A stretch of DNA of 64,000 bases from Megalobrama amblycephala (GCF_018812025.1 NC_063052.1:14394001-14458000), one strand, 5' to 3'; shown: positions 22,401 through 35,071, counted from the first letter of the stretch. Notes: generated by a model not told the origin, from the letters alone. Translations and numbers: made by a program.

Positions 22401-23320
22401 ATGCAATTTAAATGAGGGTGTTTTAGGTCAAGGCAACAGCTCCGGCCAAGTTTGTAATGACAATCTCACAATTTATATTCACAAAACTCATTCTCGTTCA
22501 ATCTACGGTGTTCCTCCTCTCCAGACCTGCCCGGTGATGAATACGGCATGAGTGAAAATTAGCTAGTCCTCTGCAAAGAACGCTGATGGAATGAGTACAG
22601 CTGGTAAAAAGTAAAAAAATAACAAAATCTGAAGGGCACTGAACAAGGTGCATTGTGTATCAATGAGCAATGGCACTTTAGAACGCCTGCGCAGCCGGAC
22701 ACAGGTCAGTCGAGTAGCCGTGTTTTACCAAGATAAAGGCCTGTGCCCAGCGTGCATAATCATCCTGTTATGATAAAGCCCATTGTGTACAATTGTCCAT
22801 TGTGATTTAAATTATAAAAAGGCAGGAGATAGGAATATCTTCACTTGGACTTGAGGAGGCAAAACACTGTGGGATCTCAAAGTTATTTCTTCTTATCGGT
22901 GAATGGGACAATGTCCTCGCCGTCCTGCTAATTGATACTGACTGAGTTATAAGAGCACAGAAAGGAAGAGGCAAAAATAACAAGAAGAACAATATTAGTT
23001 TCTGTTTGGATGTTGCTGGCCTATGACAATATTCATTTCTTAATTGGTGTTTTGAGTGGGGTAATTGCCCACAACTAGAACTTAGTGCAGTTTTAGTGTC
23101 AAAAAGTGCCATTTGGCTGCAGACCAATCGTTAACATTTGCCCGGGGAAAGAAAAATTCCTGTTTAATTAATGATTTCAGCCTGAAGTTAACTTTTAAAT
23201 TGGTAGTGTATATGTAAACATAAATATATTTATATATCCAAAACCAGCCTCCACCCCAGATGACCTGAGAAAGTAGCAATGTTGGACCAAAATTAAGACT
23301 TTCGTCCATATTTGACGAAT
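22401..23320. other. No gene seen
   Basis: Unique-looking intergenic sequence. Open frames on the minus strand here lack recognisable domains. Confidence 0.5.
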
Positions 23321-23324
23321 ATAT

Positions 23325-23795
23325 ATATTTTTTGCTCACCAAGGCTGTATTTATTTGATCAAAAATACAGTAAAAACAGTGAAATAATATTACAGTTTAA
23401 AATAACCATTTTCTTTGTGAATATATTGTAAAAATGTAATTTATTCCTGTGATCAAAGCTGAATTTTCAGCATCATTACTCCAGTCTTCAGTGTCACATG
23501 ATCCTTCAGAAATCATTCTAATATGATGATTTGCTGCTCAAGAAACATTTATGATTATTATCAATGTTGAAAACAGTTATTCTGCTTCATATTTTATTTT
23601 TTTCAGGATTATTTGATGAATAGAAAGTTCAAAAGAACAGCATTTATTTAAAATAGAAATCTTTTTTAACATTTTTAAATGTCTTTAGTGTCACTTTTGA
23701 TCACTTTAATATGCCCTTGCTCAATAAAAGTATATATATGCATAAATACAAAAATCGTATTGACCCCAAACTTTTGAACAGTAGTATGCATAGAT
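23325..23795 (+). repeat. Interspersed repeat (TCACCAAGGCTG family)
   Basis: It begins TGCTCACCAAGGCTGTATTT, continues through AGCTGAATTTTCAGCATCAT and GTCACATGATCCTTCAGAAA, and ends CCCCAAACTTTTGAACAGTA. It is a very abundant cyprinid DNA-element-derived repeat. Other copies in this window: 27990-28195 (-), 36722-37015 (-), 50871-51740 (an inverted pair) and 56410-56730 (+). Confidence 0.8.
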
Positions 23796-24808
23796 ATTTG
23801 TATATCCAAACCAACCCATATCTCCACCCCAAATGACCTGAGAAGTGACATATAGGATGAAGATGTTTGATATTCAAGGACTTCCTCCATCTTTGACAGA
23901 ATATTGTTTACATGCAAAGCGACCTCTTTGGCTGATAGATAATCGAACTGCTCACCAAGGGCATGCAACTGATTAAAACTAAGCAATTGAGGAGAAAAAC
24001 ATCATTGGCCTTGGGTGCTATACCCTCAAATCAAGGCTTCATGTCAAGTCTTGCTTTTCTATTAGCAGGTAAAGCAGGAAAAAAAAGAGGAAGTTTAAAA
24101 TTAAAACAGCAAGAATGTATGTTAGAAAGGTAACAAGAACTGGAGTTGATTTAATCGCTTAATTGTTAACAGAAATCTGTTTTTCTATCCATTGATTTGT
24201 CCAAAACTGTTATCTGCACATAGATACACATGCCCGAGGCTCAGTCTGAGACTCTGAGTACTTGACCACACATGCAGGACTAGAGACGAGATGAATGATA
24301 CTGACGGATCTTTGTGCTGTCAGACGTGATTCATTTCTGATTGTGATATTCTCACTTTCAGATCATGCAATCTGTCCATTGGCTTCAAGCTATCTGAACT
24401 TACAGTCAGCTAACATTGGCTACTGTTCCCACGTCTATATAAAATGTTCAGATGATGCTATAATGACAACATTTTCAGTGTTTTTAGAAATGTAAACATA
24501 ATCACACCATGTTGGTTTAATTGGCCAGAGGAGAACTCCTAAAAAGTCACACTAAATACTGATTTTTGCTTAAAGAAGCTATTTTGTTCAGATTTTTTTT
24601 TAAAAAACATTTTGTGTACATATTTCCTGTATTTTCTGTTTGTATCTTAATAAAGAGACCGAAAAATAAATATGAATATTCATTAAAACATTGGTAAAAC
24701 AACAAAGTTGGTGGTGGCCTAAGACTTTTGCATATTATATTCTTGCTGCTGATTGGCTACTACCTTCCTAAACTTCCTCTATACTTCATATACATATCCA
24801 CTGCTTTT

Positions 24809-24811
<3 letters not shown>

Positions 24812-24858
<47 letters not shown>

Positions 24859-24919
24859 AATACATACATTTATATATATATATATCAAATACATACATTA
24901 TACATATATATATATACAA

Positions 24920-24975
<56 letters not shown>

Positions 24976-25047
24976 AATACATACATTTTTTATATATATA
25001 TCAAATACATAAATTTATATATATGTATATATATATCTCAAATAAAT
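24812..25047. repeat. (TA)n tracts with repeated CAAATACATACA spacer
   Basis: Alternating TA runs separated by about five copies of a CAAATACATACAT-like block. This makes a higher-order compound microsatellite rather than one simple run. Open frames over it (Ile-Tyr repeats) are artefacts. Confidence 0.9.
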
Positions 25048-25676
25048 ACATTTTTTTTCTATTACAGAAATATTCTTATTTTTTTAAATAAATTATATGT
25101 ATGTATAAATGATTAGTTTTTAAAAGTATTTTGTTATAAAGTGAATGTCTTAATTACACCATGTTTTTACATTATTAACCATTCAATAATTAATTATAAT
25201 TTTAAGAATTTGATCTATGCATTATTTAGCAGTATCACACAAGCATGAATACAATTGTAAAAATAATTTAGTTTTTGATTGTTTTATAAAATATTATAAA
25301 TTATTATTATTTTTTTTTTTTAAATAAAGCCGGAGGAAGTCCTCCCGTCACCAGGAGTTTGATTGACAGGCGATATAACCAATCATAATGGCAAATCCGC
25401 CCTTATTTATCAGACATTTAACAACATTCCTTCTGATGTTCATTCTTGTTTATTTGATGCTATAAATGAACCAGTAGGAAGAGATGATCGGTTCGCTACA
25501 ACACATTAAAGAGCCACAAAATGGTATTTATTGTTTAAGTTTCTCTAAAAATTACAAAAGACTTTGTTTCATATCAAAAGTAACTTGACGTGTTGTCAGC
25601 GTTCTCTTTGCTCCACAATGTATCTTTCACTGCATGAGAACATAGCAACAGTAACTAACGGCGGCGGGTCATTGTG

Positions 25677-25720
25677 ATTGGTCAATTTACGTTTGTTTAA
25701 TATATTATCTGTCTATATAA
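25677..25720 (+). promoter_or_regulatory. Possible core promoter (inverted CCAAT and TATA-like box)
   Basis: ATTGG (the CCAAT complement) at 25677-25681 is followed about 30 bp later by CTATATAA at 25713-25720. An unexplained open segment with a donor site follows from about 25760. The arrangement fits a TATA promoter, but both motifs are short and occur by chance in AT-rich DNA. The DNA just upstream (about 25350-25690) resembles a dispersed repeat, so it may be transposon-derived. Confidence 0.25.
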
Positions 25721-25772
25721 TAGGTTTTCTCAAACTGCACATTCATATACATCATTCATGATGTCTTCGCAG

Positions 25773-26041
25773 GCTTCTTCAGCAGAGCTTTACGGAGTAT
25801 AAAGTATCAAACTCCAAGAGTCCAGAAGCCAGACAAGCTCTGCGGCATCAAAGCTTTCCTGAAGCTCCTCCATCCGAGTGACAGTCACTCACAGAATCCC
25901 ACAGTGAGCAGAGCTGACCAGCTTCATGTCCAGAAGAGTCCTGTGAGGGCTGCCTTCAAAGAGTCTCGACAACATCCACTGGCCGAGCACTCTGAGGTCA
26001 GGGACCTTTCCTCAAGGTTTGGACGGCCTTTGACTTTGAAG
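25773..26041 (+). other. Candidate orphan exon, identity unknown
   Basis: One plus-strand frame stays open from 25724 to a stop near 26069. Within it the stretch 25773-26041 is preceded by an acceptor-like CTTCGCAG and followed exactly in phase by a strong donor GTGAGT at 26042. The reading includes SRALRSIKYQTPRVQKPDKL, then LCGIKAFLKLLHPSDSHSQN and RDLSSRFGRPLTLK. I do not recognise a domain. Base composition is more balanced than in the flanks. There is no in-frame ATG: the ATGATG at 25758 opens a different frame that stops after 14 codons. It could be an internal exon, a decayed gene piece, a non-coding RNA exon or chance. Confidence 0.3.
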
Positions 26042-26044
26042 GTG

Positions 26045-26549
26045 AGTAAAGAGTTAGTGGGACAAAAATAAGAAAGAGCAGAAGGAAAAATGGAGGCCAT
26101 GGACATTTCCATTTGCAGCTGTCACTAAGAGAACCTTTGCAGAAAGGGTTACGGCAGCTGTGGATAGCATTCATCTTCACCTTTATCTCAGAGGAGTGTT
26201 TTGAAATTGAATCAACTTGCACAGAAAAAGCAAAATCAAAAGGAGCGAAGTTATTGACTTTGATTTTGCTTTTTTTTGTCCAAGTTCCATGCAATATGGC
26301 CTTAACGACGAGTGACTTGAGGCAAAAATCTATTTTGCCATTCACTGAAAAATATATTTTATAACAAGATGATTAAGCTTTAAAATCTATAATAATCTAT
26401 AAATCTAAATTAAATCTATCTGTGAGGGGCGTATTATGCTTTAAAATATATACAATAAACTAGATTTTATGAAAACGTACTTTTTTAATTCACTGAAATT
26501 AGTTTATTAACTCATAATAGTATATAGTTAAACTATAAAATACAGTTTG

Positions 26550-26605
<56 letters not shown>

Positions 26606-27850
26606 CATATATATATATTTATATAAAAATTGTAAAACTGTAAAAATTGTCTTTTGAAGTACAAAGAAAATGCTACTAAATACTATAAATAGAAGAACAT
26701 ACTATTTATTTCTACTTTCATGTTTAATGCAATGTTACTTGCAGTTTATTTGTAATTGTGAAATTTCCAAACAATTTCTGAGTGAAAAATTGCTTCTACA
26801 GCATTTTTTTTTTTTCAGTTTATACACAATATATAATTGTTTATAAATGTTTTTTTTCTAATTCACTGGAATAAGGTATATGGTCGAACGTCACATGACC
26901 AAACCGGAAAACTGGTCTCATTGCATCCGCTTGTCAGAAAAAGCATATCTATGGACTTTTAAGGTAATCAGCGAATCTACCTAGTTCACATTGTTACAGG
27001 TGTTTTATTCTATTAAAAATCTAAATGTTAGTGTGAAGAAGAAAACTGAAAAAAGCTTATGTGCATATGCGGGGGACATCAGTTATGCTCATCTTTGCTC
27101 GTTCCTTTTAAGTTATCTTGAATAAAACAGCTCATTTTTTCATGAAGCACATTCAAAAGACCTAAACCGGAAGTGATCTGATCTGTTTTACAGAATACGG
27201 AAGTTAGATTGCGCATAACACCTATGAGCTCAACTCATATTAATAGGTTTTCTGAGATTTCACATACTTCCTTGCTGTCTGTCAGGATGTCACCTTTTTC
27301 TTTGAATATCTGGAAAACGTGTCTTGACTTTGATATAAGACACATATGGAAATGAATCTCTGTAGATGCATGTAACTCTGTATCCTTCAGTGCTTTAGAC
27401 TGCAACCCTGCCCTGAATGACTGTATATAACGAGCCTTTAACCAACAGCCTTGTAGGACAAGAGACAAAACAATTGGATGGCGATCAATAGCCGTTCCAC
27501 ACAGTACTGTGAGAGGTCAGAGGTTTCATTTGGGTTGTATGTCATGTGACACGGCGAGCACAGGGATACTGCTGCAATCCTCTGACTCAAGTTCATCAGC
27601 CGTCAGAAGGTTAGATCCAGCTCTCCGGATTGAACAGAATAATCAATAGAGCTGGGCATCACCGGACCGAACATTGAACCGGGAACTCAGAGCGGAGATG
27701 GTGAAATAACAGGGAAAAAATAATGAAAATCAGGTTTTCCTTTGTTAATTAACTTTAACTAAATGAATAGAAAAAGCGAACATATGCAACTCACTTGTGC
27801 AAGATGGATGAAGGCTCTGTGTCGGATTGCTTATATTCCTCTATTGTTAG
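26045..27850. other. No further gene seen; one CA/TA tract
   Basis: Apart from the compound (AC)n(AT)n tract at about 26556-26616 and A/T runs, nothing is supported. No second exon partner for the candidate at 25773-26041 was found by eye. Confidence 0.45.
26556..26616. repeat. (CA)n(TA)n microsatellite
   Basis: About 19 CA units followed by short TA runs. Confidence 0.9.
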
Positions 27851-27854
27851 TTTC

Positions 27855-27895
27855 TTTGGATAAAAGCATCTGCTAAATGCATAAATGTAAATTAA
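27855..27895 (+). repeat. Short LINE 3'-tail remnant
   Basis: TTTGGATAAAAGCATCTGCT followed by AAATGCATAAATGTAAAT matches the 3' end of the LINE at 3877-7260. Confidence 0.6.
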
Positions 27896-27989
27896 GTTGA
27901 GCAAAAGTGGCAAAACAAACATTTAAAAAAGACAAAAGATTTCCATTTTTAAATAAATGTGAAAAAAAATAAAAAATAAAAAAAGATAA

Positions 27990-28195
27990 TATATATATAT
28001 TTTTTTTCTTGAGCAGCAAATCAGCATATTAGATTGATTTCTGAAGGATCATATGACACTTTGATCACAGGAATACGTTACATTTTTACAATATATTCAC
28101 TTAGAAAACAGTTATTTTAAATGGAAATACCATTTTACAAAATGACTGTATTTTTTGATAAAAAAAAAAATAAAAAAATGCAGCCTTGGTGACCA
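27990..28195 (-). repeat. Interspersed repeat (TCACCAAGGCTG family), minus copy
   Basis: It contains GAGCAGCAAATCAGCATATT, ATTTCTGAAGGATCATATGA and CAGCCTTGGTGACC, the reverse complement of the family at 23325. Confidence 0.75.
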
Positions 28196-28387
28196 GAACT
28201 AACATTAACGAATAAATTGCAATGAATTTATAAAATCACAACGATTTTAAAGAAAACATTCTGATGATACACAATAAGGTACACAGATAATTGCTAAAAT
28301 GTTTTATTATTTTATTATTATTATCATTATTATCATCGTCATCATCATTATTATTCAAGTTTAGATGTAACAGACATCTTTGCCCTC

Positions 28388-30620
28388 TTTATTGAATCTT
28401 TTTGCATGTAAAAACCTACCACACAAAAAAATGAAAGAAAGAAAAAAACAAAACAAAAAGTTAAGGTGGCAGCTGAAAAAAAAAAAAAAAAAAAAGAAAA
28501 TCCTAAAATCATCATCTATGCACTTTAAATGCAGCAAGTGTAAAAACAATAACATTCTAAGAATAATGGTTAAAACATTTACATATTTATGCCCTTCGCC
28601 TTGACCAAACAAGCTTCCAGGCTCCATCAAATACTCCTTGTGTTTCAATATTGCTAAGACCTTCGAACATAGGCAAGATCTCATTCATTTATTATAATGC
28701 AGTACCTGTACTTAGCATGCTAATAACACATTTCATCTTTCTTCTTTTGCAACAGAGTAACTGAAGTGCAAGCATTAACATTTTCAAATTAAAATGAACA
28801 TTTAGAGACAAAAAAAATAAAAATAAACAATCTTATGTTATTTAATACCCAACTGTATAAAAGCGACGGTTTATAATGATTTCAGTTATTTTTAAGAGGC
28901 ATTTGCAGTTAAGCAGCGTTGTAAGGCTAGGTTCGGAGAAAGACGGAGAGAGCAAACGAGACGTTTTGAGCCTCGACCTCTCCCCGTTTCCCCAGTTCAT
29001 ATAAATAATGTCTGAAATCAGACCAGGCCCAACTCACTGAACCTGCGGCCATGAAAAGGAGCGAACGTGGAGGAGAAGCACAACACAAAGTTGCTCGCAA
29101 ACAATCTGGGAGGGTTCAAATGATTTTTCCCTATTCAAATAAAATGGAAAACTGAGATGCAGCATAAACAGCTTCAAAACATATCAAGCGCTTGACTTGA
29201 TAAATCACGTTTGGATTATTTCTGAGCTCATTATTACTTAGAAACAGACGCGTTGTTCAGTCGCTCAGGTAGACGGTTGTCCACTCGCCTCCACATGATA
29301 AAAATTGCAAAAGGAGCATAAAGTACAGCTGGGTGAAACAACAATATAAATAACAATGTTATGCCTCTTTGAGACAACTGCCATCGAAAGGCACCAGAAA
29401 CACCTGCAGTTATTAAGTTTCATCAACAGTACACAGAATCATTTTAAATTTAAGGTGTTTTCAACTGCTCTTTAGAATTAAAGGTGGAACGATATATTTA
29501 GACTGGCAGAAAGTTATTATTTTTTATATTACAGAGCACTGGCTCCCATAAAATGACCAAATAAAGCCCAGCCCGATCGGCTTCCATTGAATGTTCGCTA
29601 TCAGAAGAGCAGGAGAAAAATACAGGAAGGCTTCAGTCCGATACAAGAAGCTTCTTCATCGACTACAAAGCACAAGAACATGGTAACAGAAGATGACAAT
29701 GCTTGGAATGAATTGTGGCCAAACATAAAAAAAAAAAAAAAAAAAAACATAGTACTTTTAATATTCCACCTTTGGAGGAAAGGAAATTGAATTGTCTTAC
29801 TGTTTTCGTGAAAAAAAAAAAAAAGGTGTTGCTTCATTACGTCGTTTGCTACATTTGCAAATGTAAACGTTTGTCAGAGCCAAACTCCAGGCCCTTATTC
29901 AGATGCAAGTTCAATGTTGCATATCAACATCTCATGTAGAAAATACTTTGTACAATATATCAGGCACTGATAATGTGATTTTACTATTAACAACCTAGAA
30001 AAAAATATGTTTTTATTCCTTCCCAAATTTCTAGAGTAATAAGAATTGCATCCCAGCAACTAAGGCAGCAGCTTAAAAGTTCTGATGGAATTCTGTGACT
30101 TGAGTTACCTAACTTCAAAAAAAAAACATAAACATAAGACATTTAGTATGTTAACTAGACTATAAACTAATGTTGTCTATTCAGCCATACACACTCCCTG
30201 AGGATGCTGGATGTTTGTTTGAGGACGACAGTCATTTATGCTGTTGCCATAGTGACAGACGACCTACACCGAGCCACACATGCAGAAACACATCCTCATT
30301 TTTACCAGAACCAGAGAACTTTTCATAAACACAACGACGACGACGAGAAACGAGTAGATGTACCTTGCTTGCTGAACTGCCTTGTCGAAAATTACACATC
30401 TGGACTAACGAAAATATATAGCTACATGTACCGATGTCTTCAAAAAAAACAGTTTTGTTCGTTAAAAGTGTGTTTGTGTTTGGGAGCTCCCACAGAAATG
30501 CTATGCTGACTCAAGTTTCTAGCATTGGCTGCTTAGGCACCTTGATCCGTCTTGGCACGTCAATGGATTCATTCGTACGAGCGCTGCTCTAGTTGTGCTC
30601 GGACTGCGGGTCCGTAAAGC
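28388..30620 (-). other. trps1: trps1 3' untranslated region (extent estimated)
   Basis: This sequence follows the trps1 stop codon on the minus strand and shows few transposon marks down to about 28.4 kb, as expected for a long vertebrate 3' UTR. AATAAA polyadenylation signals on the minus strand read as TTTATT at 30012-30017, 28688-28693 and 28388-28393. Which is used cannot be told from sequence. A-rich homopolymers interrupt it at about 28476-28495, 29728-29747 and 29811-29824. Confidence 0.55.
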
Positions 30621-31748
30621 TCATTGGTTAGAGGGGTTGGCGTTGGCCTCGGGGGCGGCCCGGTGGAGGCCTCGCTGGATGTGAGTTGTGAAATCGTACT
30701 TATCGGAGCAAGCGTGCAGGCAGATGCTGCACTGGAAGGGCCCGCCCTCACCGTGGCAGCTCATGTGCAGGGCGTACAGGACCTCGTCCAGGAAGACGAT
30801 GCCACAGTGGGCACATTTGCTGGAGAGGTCATCTTGCGTGGCCTGATCGACCTTCTCCGGTTTGGGGACTTGCGAAGTCTCTTCGGCTTCCTCCGGCTGA
30901 TCCGTCTCCCGCTCCCTGTCGGAGGCAGGAGACCCCCGGCTTTCCTTGGTGGCGAGAGTCCCGTTGGGCGTCGGACTGGGTTTGGAATGTTTCATGGCCA
31001 GGTCGAGAGGCGTGTCGCTCTCGGGTCCGGAAGGGGTCGGCGGGGGGAAATGAGGCGGTAAGCTGAAAGTAGGGTAAGGCACAAAGCTTTGGCACGGATT
31101 GGGAAGGCCGGTCACGGGGCTCAGGTAGTGGCCCGGGTTGCCCGGCACAGACATCTTGTACTTAGTCCAGAAGCGCAACCAGTCCGTTTCGTTTTGCAGG
31201 TCGTTGTGGAGGAAGGGTAGGCTGAAGAACGGGTACTGGTACTTCTCGATGGGGCTCCCTGGAGGAGAGTAGCTGGCCTGCTTCGACGGACGCATGTACT
31301 TCTCGATAGGGCTGCCCCGCTCCGAACCACCCTTGCCGTCCCCGCCTTGGGGTCCCGCGCCGAGCCCGTTTCCCTCTGCCCCTCCGTCCGCCGGGCTCTT
31401 GTGCATATGCAGCGGCGGCATACGCTTGTGGATCTCCAGCGTCTGGTTGACGAGGAACGCGTGGGTGGAGCGGGGGCTAGGGTGACTTTTGGGTCCCGAG
31501 GGGCCGTAAGACTCATATTTGCCCAACTGGGCTTGGGTCTCGGCACGTGATAAAGACCCATCGGATCCCGTTTCCTCAGTCCTCCTCTCTAAGGGGCTGC
31601 CGTTGAGACGCTCCTCGCTGTTGACGCGCTGCTGCTTGGACCCGACCTGCTCAGGCGGGACGGGGTCAGGGTTCAGGCGCTTGCGCGTCCGTCGACGGAT
31701 GATCTGCTCGCCGTTGTTTTGCTTGATAATGTTCAGCGGTCTGGGGGT
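30621..31748 (-). CDS. trps1: trps1, last coding exon (C-terminal 375 residues)
   Basis: TRPS1 is a nuclear zinc-finger repressor of GATA-dependent transcription, active in cartilage, bone and hair-follicle development. This exon starts after a consensus acceptor (CTCTTTTTCAG, AG at 31749-31750) in phase 0 with [20 protein letters not shown]. It ends at TGA (30621-30623). Exon-local features: basic nuclear-localisation stretch RRRTRKR (residues 18-24); Gly-rich insert (about 118-145); a duplicated GSPIEKY motif (145-151 and 164-170); conserved-looking [16 protein letters not shown] and [20 protein letters not shown] (247-251), close to the CtBP-binding consensus PxDLS; two C-terminal Ikaros-type C2H2 fingers (about 312-332 CAHC...HMSCH and 340-362 CSIC...HIQRGLH) used for protein-protein contacts. 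The length suits the family. High GC contrasts with surrounding DNA. Recognition is very secure. Confidence 0.96.
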   Translation of the reverse strand, partial: TPRPLNIIKQNNGEQIIRRRTRKRLNPDPVPPEQVGSKQQRVNSEERLNGSPLERRTEETGSDGSLSRAETQAQLGKYESYGPSGPKSHPSPRSTHAFLVNQTLEIHKRMPPLHMHKSPADGGAEGNGLGAGPQGGDGKGGSERGSPIEKYMRPSKQASYSPPGSPIEKYQYPFFSLPFLHNDLQNETDWLRFWTKYKMSVPGNPGHYLSPVTGLPNPCQSFVPYPTFSLPPHFPPPTPSGPESDTPLDLAMKHSKPSPTPNGTLATKESRGSPASDRERETDQPEEAEETSQVPKPEKVDQATQDDLSSKCAHCGIVFLDEVLYALHMSCHGEGGPFQCSICLHACSDKYDFTTHIQRGLHRAAPEANANPSNQ

Positions 31749-32086
31749 CTGAAAAAGAGATGAAATTGATGAAAACCTAGTTGTTTGGCATTATCTTATT
31801 TATTTTATTCATAAAACTTAATATTTATGAATTAGTGATTAACAATTCATTATATTTATGAATTATTAGCTATATCTGTGTTGGACATGATTCTTATTTT
31901 TCCCATCTATAAATGTATTCAAATATACAAAAATTCAAAGAGGTGTAGAGTTTTTAATTATTATTTACTCGATAGTAAAACCTCAACCATCATAAACAGT
32001 TAAAACAACAAGAATACAAAGGAAACATTTCCAATTTGCAACCAGAGGGTCTATGTTAAAAGTGCTTAAAATGTAATACTTGATTT

Positions 32087-32087
<1 letters not shown>

Positions 32088-32120
<33 letters not shown>

Positions 32121-32190
32121 GGGTGCGATTTGTGAAAAAAAAAAAAAAGAGGGGGGGGGGTGTTTTGAATTTTTTTTTTTTTTTTTTTTA
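32088..32190. repeat. Low-complexity cluster: (TA)n, poly-A, poly-G, poly-T
   Basis: A TA run at about 32090-32116 is followed by A13, a GGGGGGGGG run and T-runs of 10 or more bases within 100 bp. Lies 340 bp inside the trps1 intron from the last exon. Confidence 0.88.
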
Positions 32191-32865
32191 ATTTAAAAAC
32201 CGCAGTAGAGCTATATATTATTTTTGGCAGCTGTTACAGAAACATTTTTACAAAAAATATTCTGATTTAACCTTGAGATTTGAAGTATTATATTCATGTA
32301 TATTCACAATGACACTAATAATTCTTAATTTCTGACAGAAATGCAAAATCAATCTGTAGTTATTAATAGAATAACGAGACACAAACCTTTACATTCAATC
32401 GCGTTTGGTCCCATTTATTTTTGATCACAGTGCATGCACATATAAACCTTTAGTCCCAAAGTGCGCACATTTGGAGAAATGCACATTTACCTCATATTTC
32501 ATTAGACAGAATATAAGCCGGGTTTCATAATTACAGAGGTCAGAAAATGTAGTTTGCTAGGGGGGTACGGGGGCATGCTTCCCTGAGAAAATTTAGATTT
32601 CCCTGGTGTACATATGTGCGTTTTTAAGACATTTTAAGGCCAACAAATTGGATAACAATAGCTTTAAATCCATGTCAACAAATACATACATGCATGCATG
32701 CACAGTTTTGAGGCAGCTTTAATCGCATGTTTGGTAATTTCATGACTTAACTTAACAACAGAACAATAACTGTCAATGCTCGTAGTTTCTTTTGCACTTT
32801 ATTTAAGCTATAATAAAATTATTATGCAGTGCGCGCCGGCGCATTTGTGCATGTAATTGTTGAGT

Positions 32866-32930
32866 GTATATAAATGTATATAAATGTATATATATATATA
32901 TATATACACATATTATATATACACACATTT
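32866..32930. repeat. (TA)n/(CA)n tract
   Basis: Repeated TATAAATG units lead into short TA and CA runs. Confidence 0.8.
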
Positions 32931-34559
32931 TTTTTCCCCCAATCTGTGTGAACCAAACAAAAAAATACTCACACATGCTTCCCTGTGTGTGAGTGAGATT
33001 GAACCAGATCCATTTACTGCCTCATAAATAGGTCTCTGATCTAATATTGTAATTTCAGTCAAATGATTCATCCCTTCTGGGACTCAGAGGACACACTCCT
33101 GTAATTAGGCTGGTTAGCATAATAATCTGCCATCAAATGGCTATTAATTACTGCTTTATTTTCACTGGACTACATAGCCTAGCTCAAAAATCAAGGTAGT
33201 ACAGTGAGTTCACAAATACAAATGAGCAAATCTACAGAAGTGATTTTCAGCCTGACTGCCAGAAAGAGACAGAAATTGACAAGTGGAACTGTTATCAATT
33301 GAGCTACTTTACGAGAAAAAGCCCGAGGTAACCATATGTTCATTGTCATTTCTCATCCTTTACGTCTACGCTAAAATGGAAACTACTGTGGTTGGAGAGA
33401 TGTGAGATATGCATATTTCCTTTGGTGGCAGACCTGCAACAGGAGGGAAAGAATGGAGCACTTGTCTGTAATCTATTTTTCTGAGCTCAAGATTCCATCC
33501 TGGTAGGCAGTGGCTCGGGGGGAAAACTTCAGTAAGGTGACGCAACTCATCTAGTCTTCTGCTACGCTGCCAGACACATTCTTCCAAGTCCCCGCTTGAT
33601 GCAGAGATCACCCACGGCTCACCCAGAGCCAGAGATAATTGGCAGAAGAACCACGTCACCCCCCTCTACCAGCACCTTCTGACTGCTTGTTGACTTTGAG
33701 GTAGAGGCACATCGCGAGAATCAATCATGTATGGTCGCCGCTTGCATTTGTAGCACCCAGATCCACAGTCAAGTACCTAGGCTAAGGAAAACAATCCCTT
33801 TCAGAGAAGGGGAGGCTCGGGATGGCTGAGTGTTTCGGTATGACAGAAGGAACTTATTTCTCTGGTACTCATTTTCCCATTAAATGCTGGAAAAATAATT
33901 TATGCAAAAATGTAGTTCGAACAAAGCCGCCTCAATCTAGCCTTTGGCTCCGCACCATATGTTCTAGGGGAAGAAACAGGAGATGCATATTTTCAAGAAT
34001 GTTTGACCGGAGTTACATCTAAAACAAACCTTACTGTGTTGCTTAACTTCACTTAATGCCCTGTGATGGATGGTGTTAAAATGCAAGCTCTCGCTCTTTG
34101 GATCATGTCAGGCCAGCTGTCTGTCTGAAGAGAGGATGAGGATGAAAGCCAGACAAAAAGAAAGAGTGCCCTCTACTGCTGGACCGTGTCAGGCCCTCAC
34201 TGCACAGAACAGAAAGTAGTGGGCATTTGTTCTAGTTCTTTTTTGTCCCTTCTGTCTAATTTTGGATTATTATTATTTATTTATTTTAGATGGACATTAC
34301 TTTATCAGTTTGCTATGAGTTCTTGACTTTTCTGTTTCAAATATCAAACTAGAACAGAGACATTAAAAGTCTAATACCAAACTTTTATGCCAATGATTAC
34401 ATCTACATATTACAAACTGAAAAACTGACAAAAGGGGGATCCCTGCATATTTAATAATCAAATTTAAGCATTGCATAGTTTGAAGAAAACCAGAAAAAAA
34501 TGGTTAATTCTAGCAGAATGCAAGCTTAAAAAAGGAAAAAACCTCAACCCCTAATAAAT

Positions 34560-34756
34560 AAATAAATAAAGAAAAAGGAAAAATGTAATAAATGTGCATG
34601 ACACCAAAAGGTATATGACAAAAATACATCAATAAACAAATACAAAATAAAAAGAAAATATAAAAAACACAAAAAAATAAATAGAAATTGTATGACACTA
34701 AAATGTCTATGCCGCAAAAAAATATATATATATATATGTGTATATATATATATATA

Positions 34757-34796
<40 letters not shown>

Positions 34797-34805
34797 TATA
34801 CATAC

Positions 34806-34869
<64 letters not shown>

Positions 34870-35028
34870 TATTTTTTTTGTCAATTGTAATGTAAATGAC
34901 ACTAAAATGTGCATAACACTGAAAGAAAATTTATTCTACAAAAAGTCATATTTGTATAAAACAAATAAAATATAAACAAGAAAAAATATATAAAATATAT
35001 AATAATGTGTATAATACCAAAATGTGCA

Positions 35029-35071
<43 letters not shown>
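34560..35071. repeat. Microsatellite cluster (TA)n(CA)n(TA)n
   Basis: Short AAAT and A-rich runs (about 34553-34700) precede a TA-CA-TA compound tract (about 34722-34862). A separate TA tract lies at 35031-35071. Blocks of GACACTAAAATGT and TTCTACAAAAAGT-type sequence recur between the tracts (near 34695, 34897, 34933 and 35085-35115), so this is a decayed larger tandem unit and not only simple repeats. Confidence 0.8.

Noticed and set aside
24728..25091. Long Ile/Tyr-rich frames
   Set aside because: Pure translations of TA/CA microsatellites. The same applies near 34700, 50780, 60655 and 61100.
28361..28684. 107-codon minus-strand frame with poly-Phe
   Set aside because: It crosses an A-run inside the presumed trps1 3' UTR. 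No domain.
30624..31061. 145-codon plus-strand frame opposite the trps1 last exon
   Set aside because: It is the antisense shadow of a GC-rich, clearly coding minus-strand exon and has no recognisable domain.
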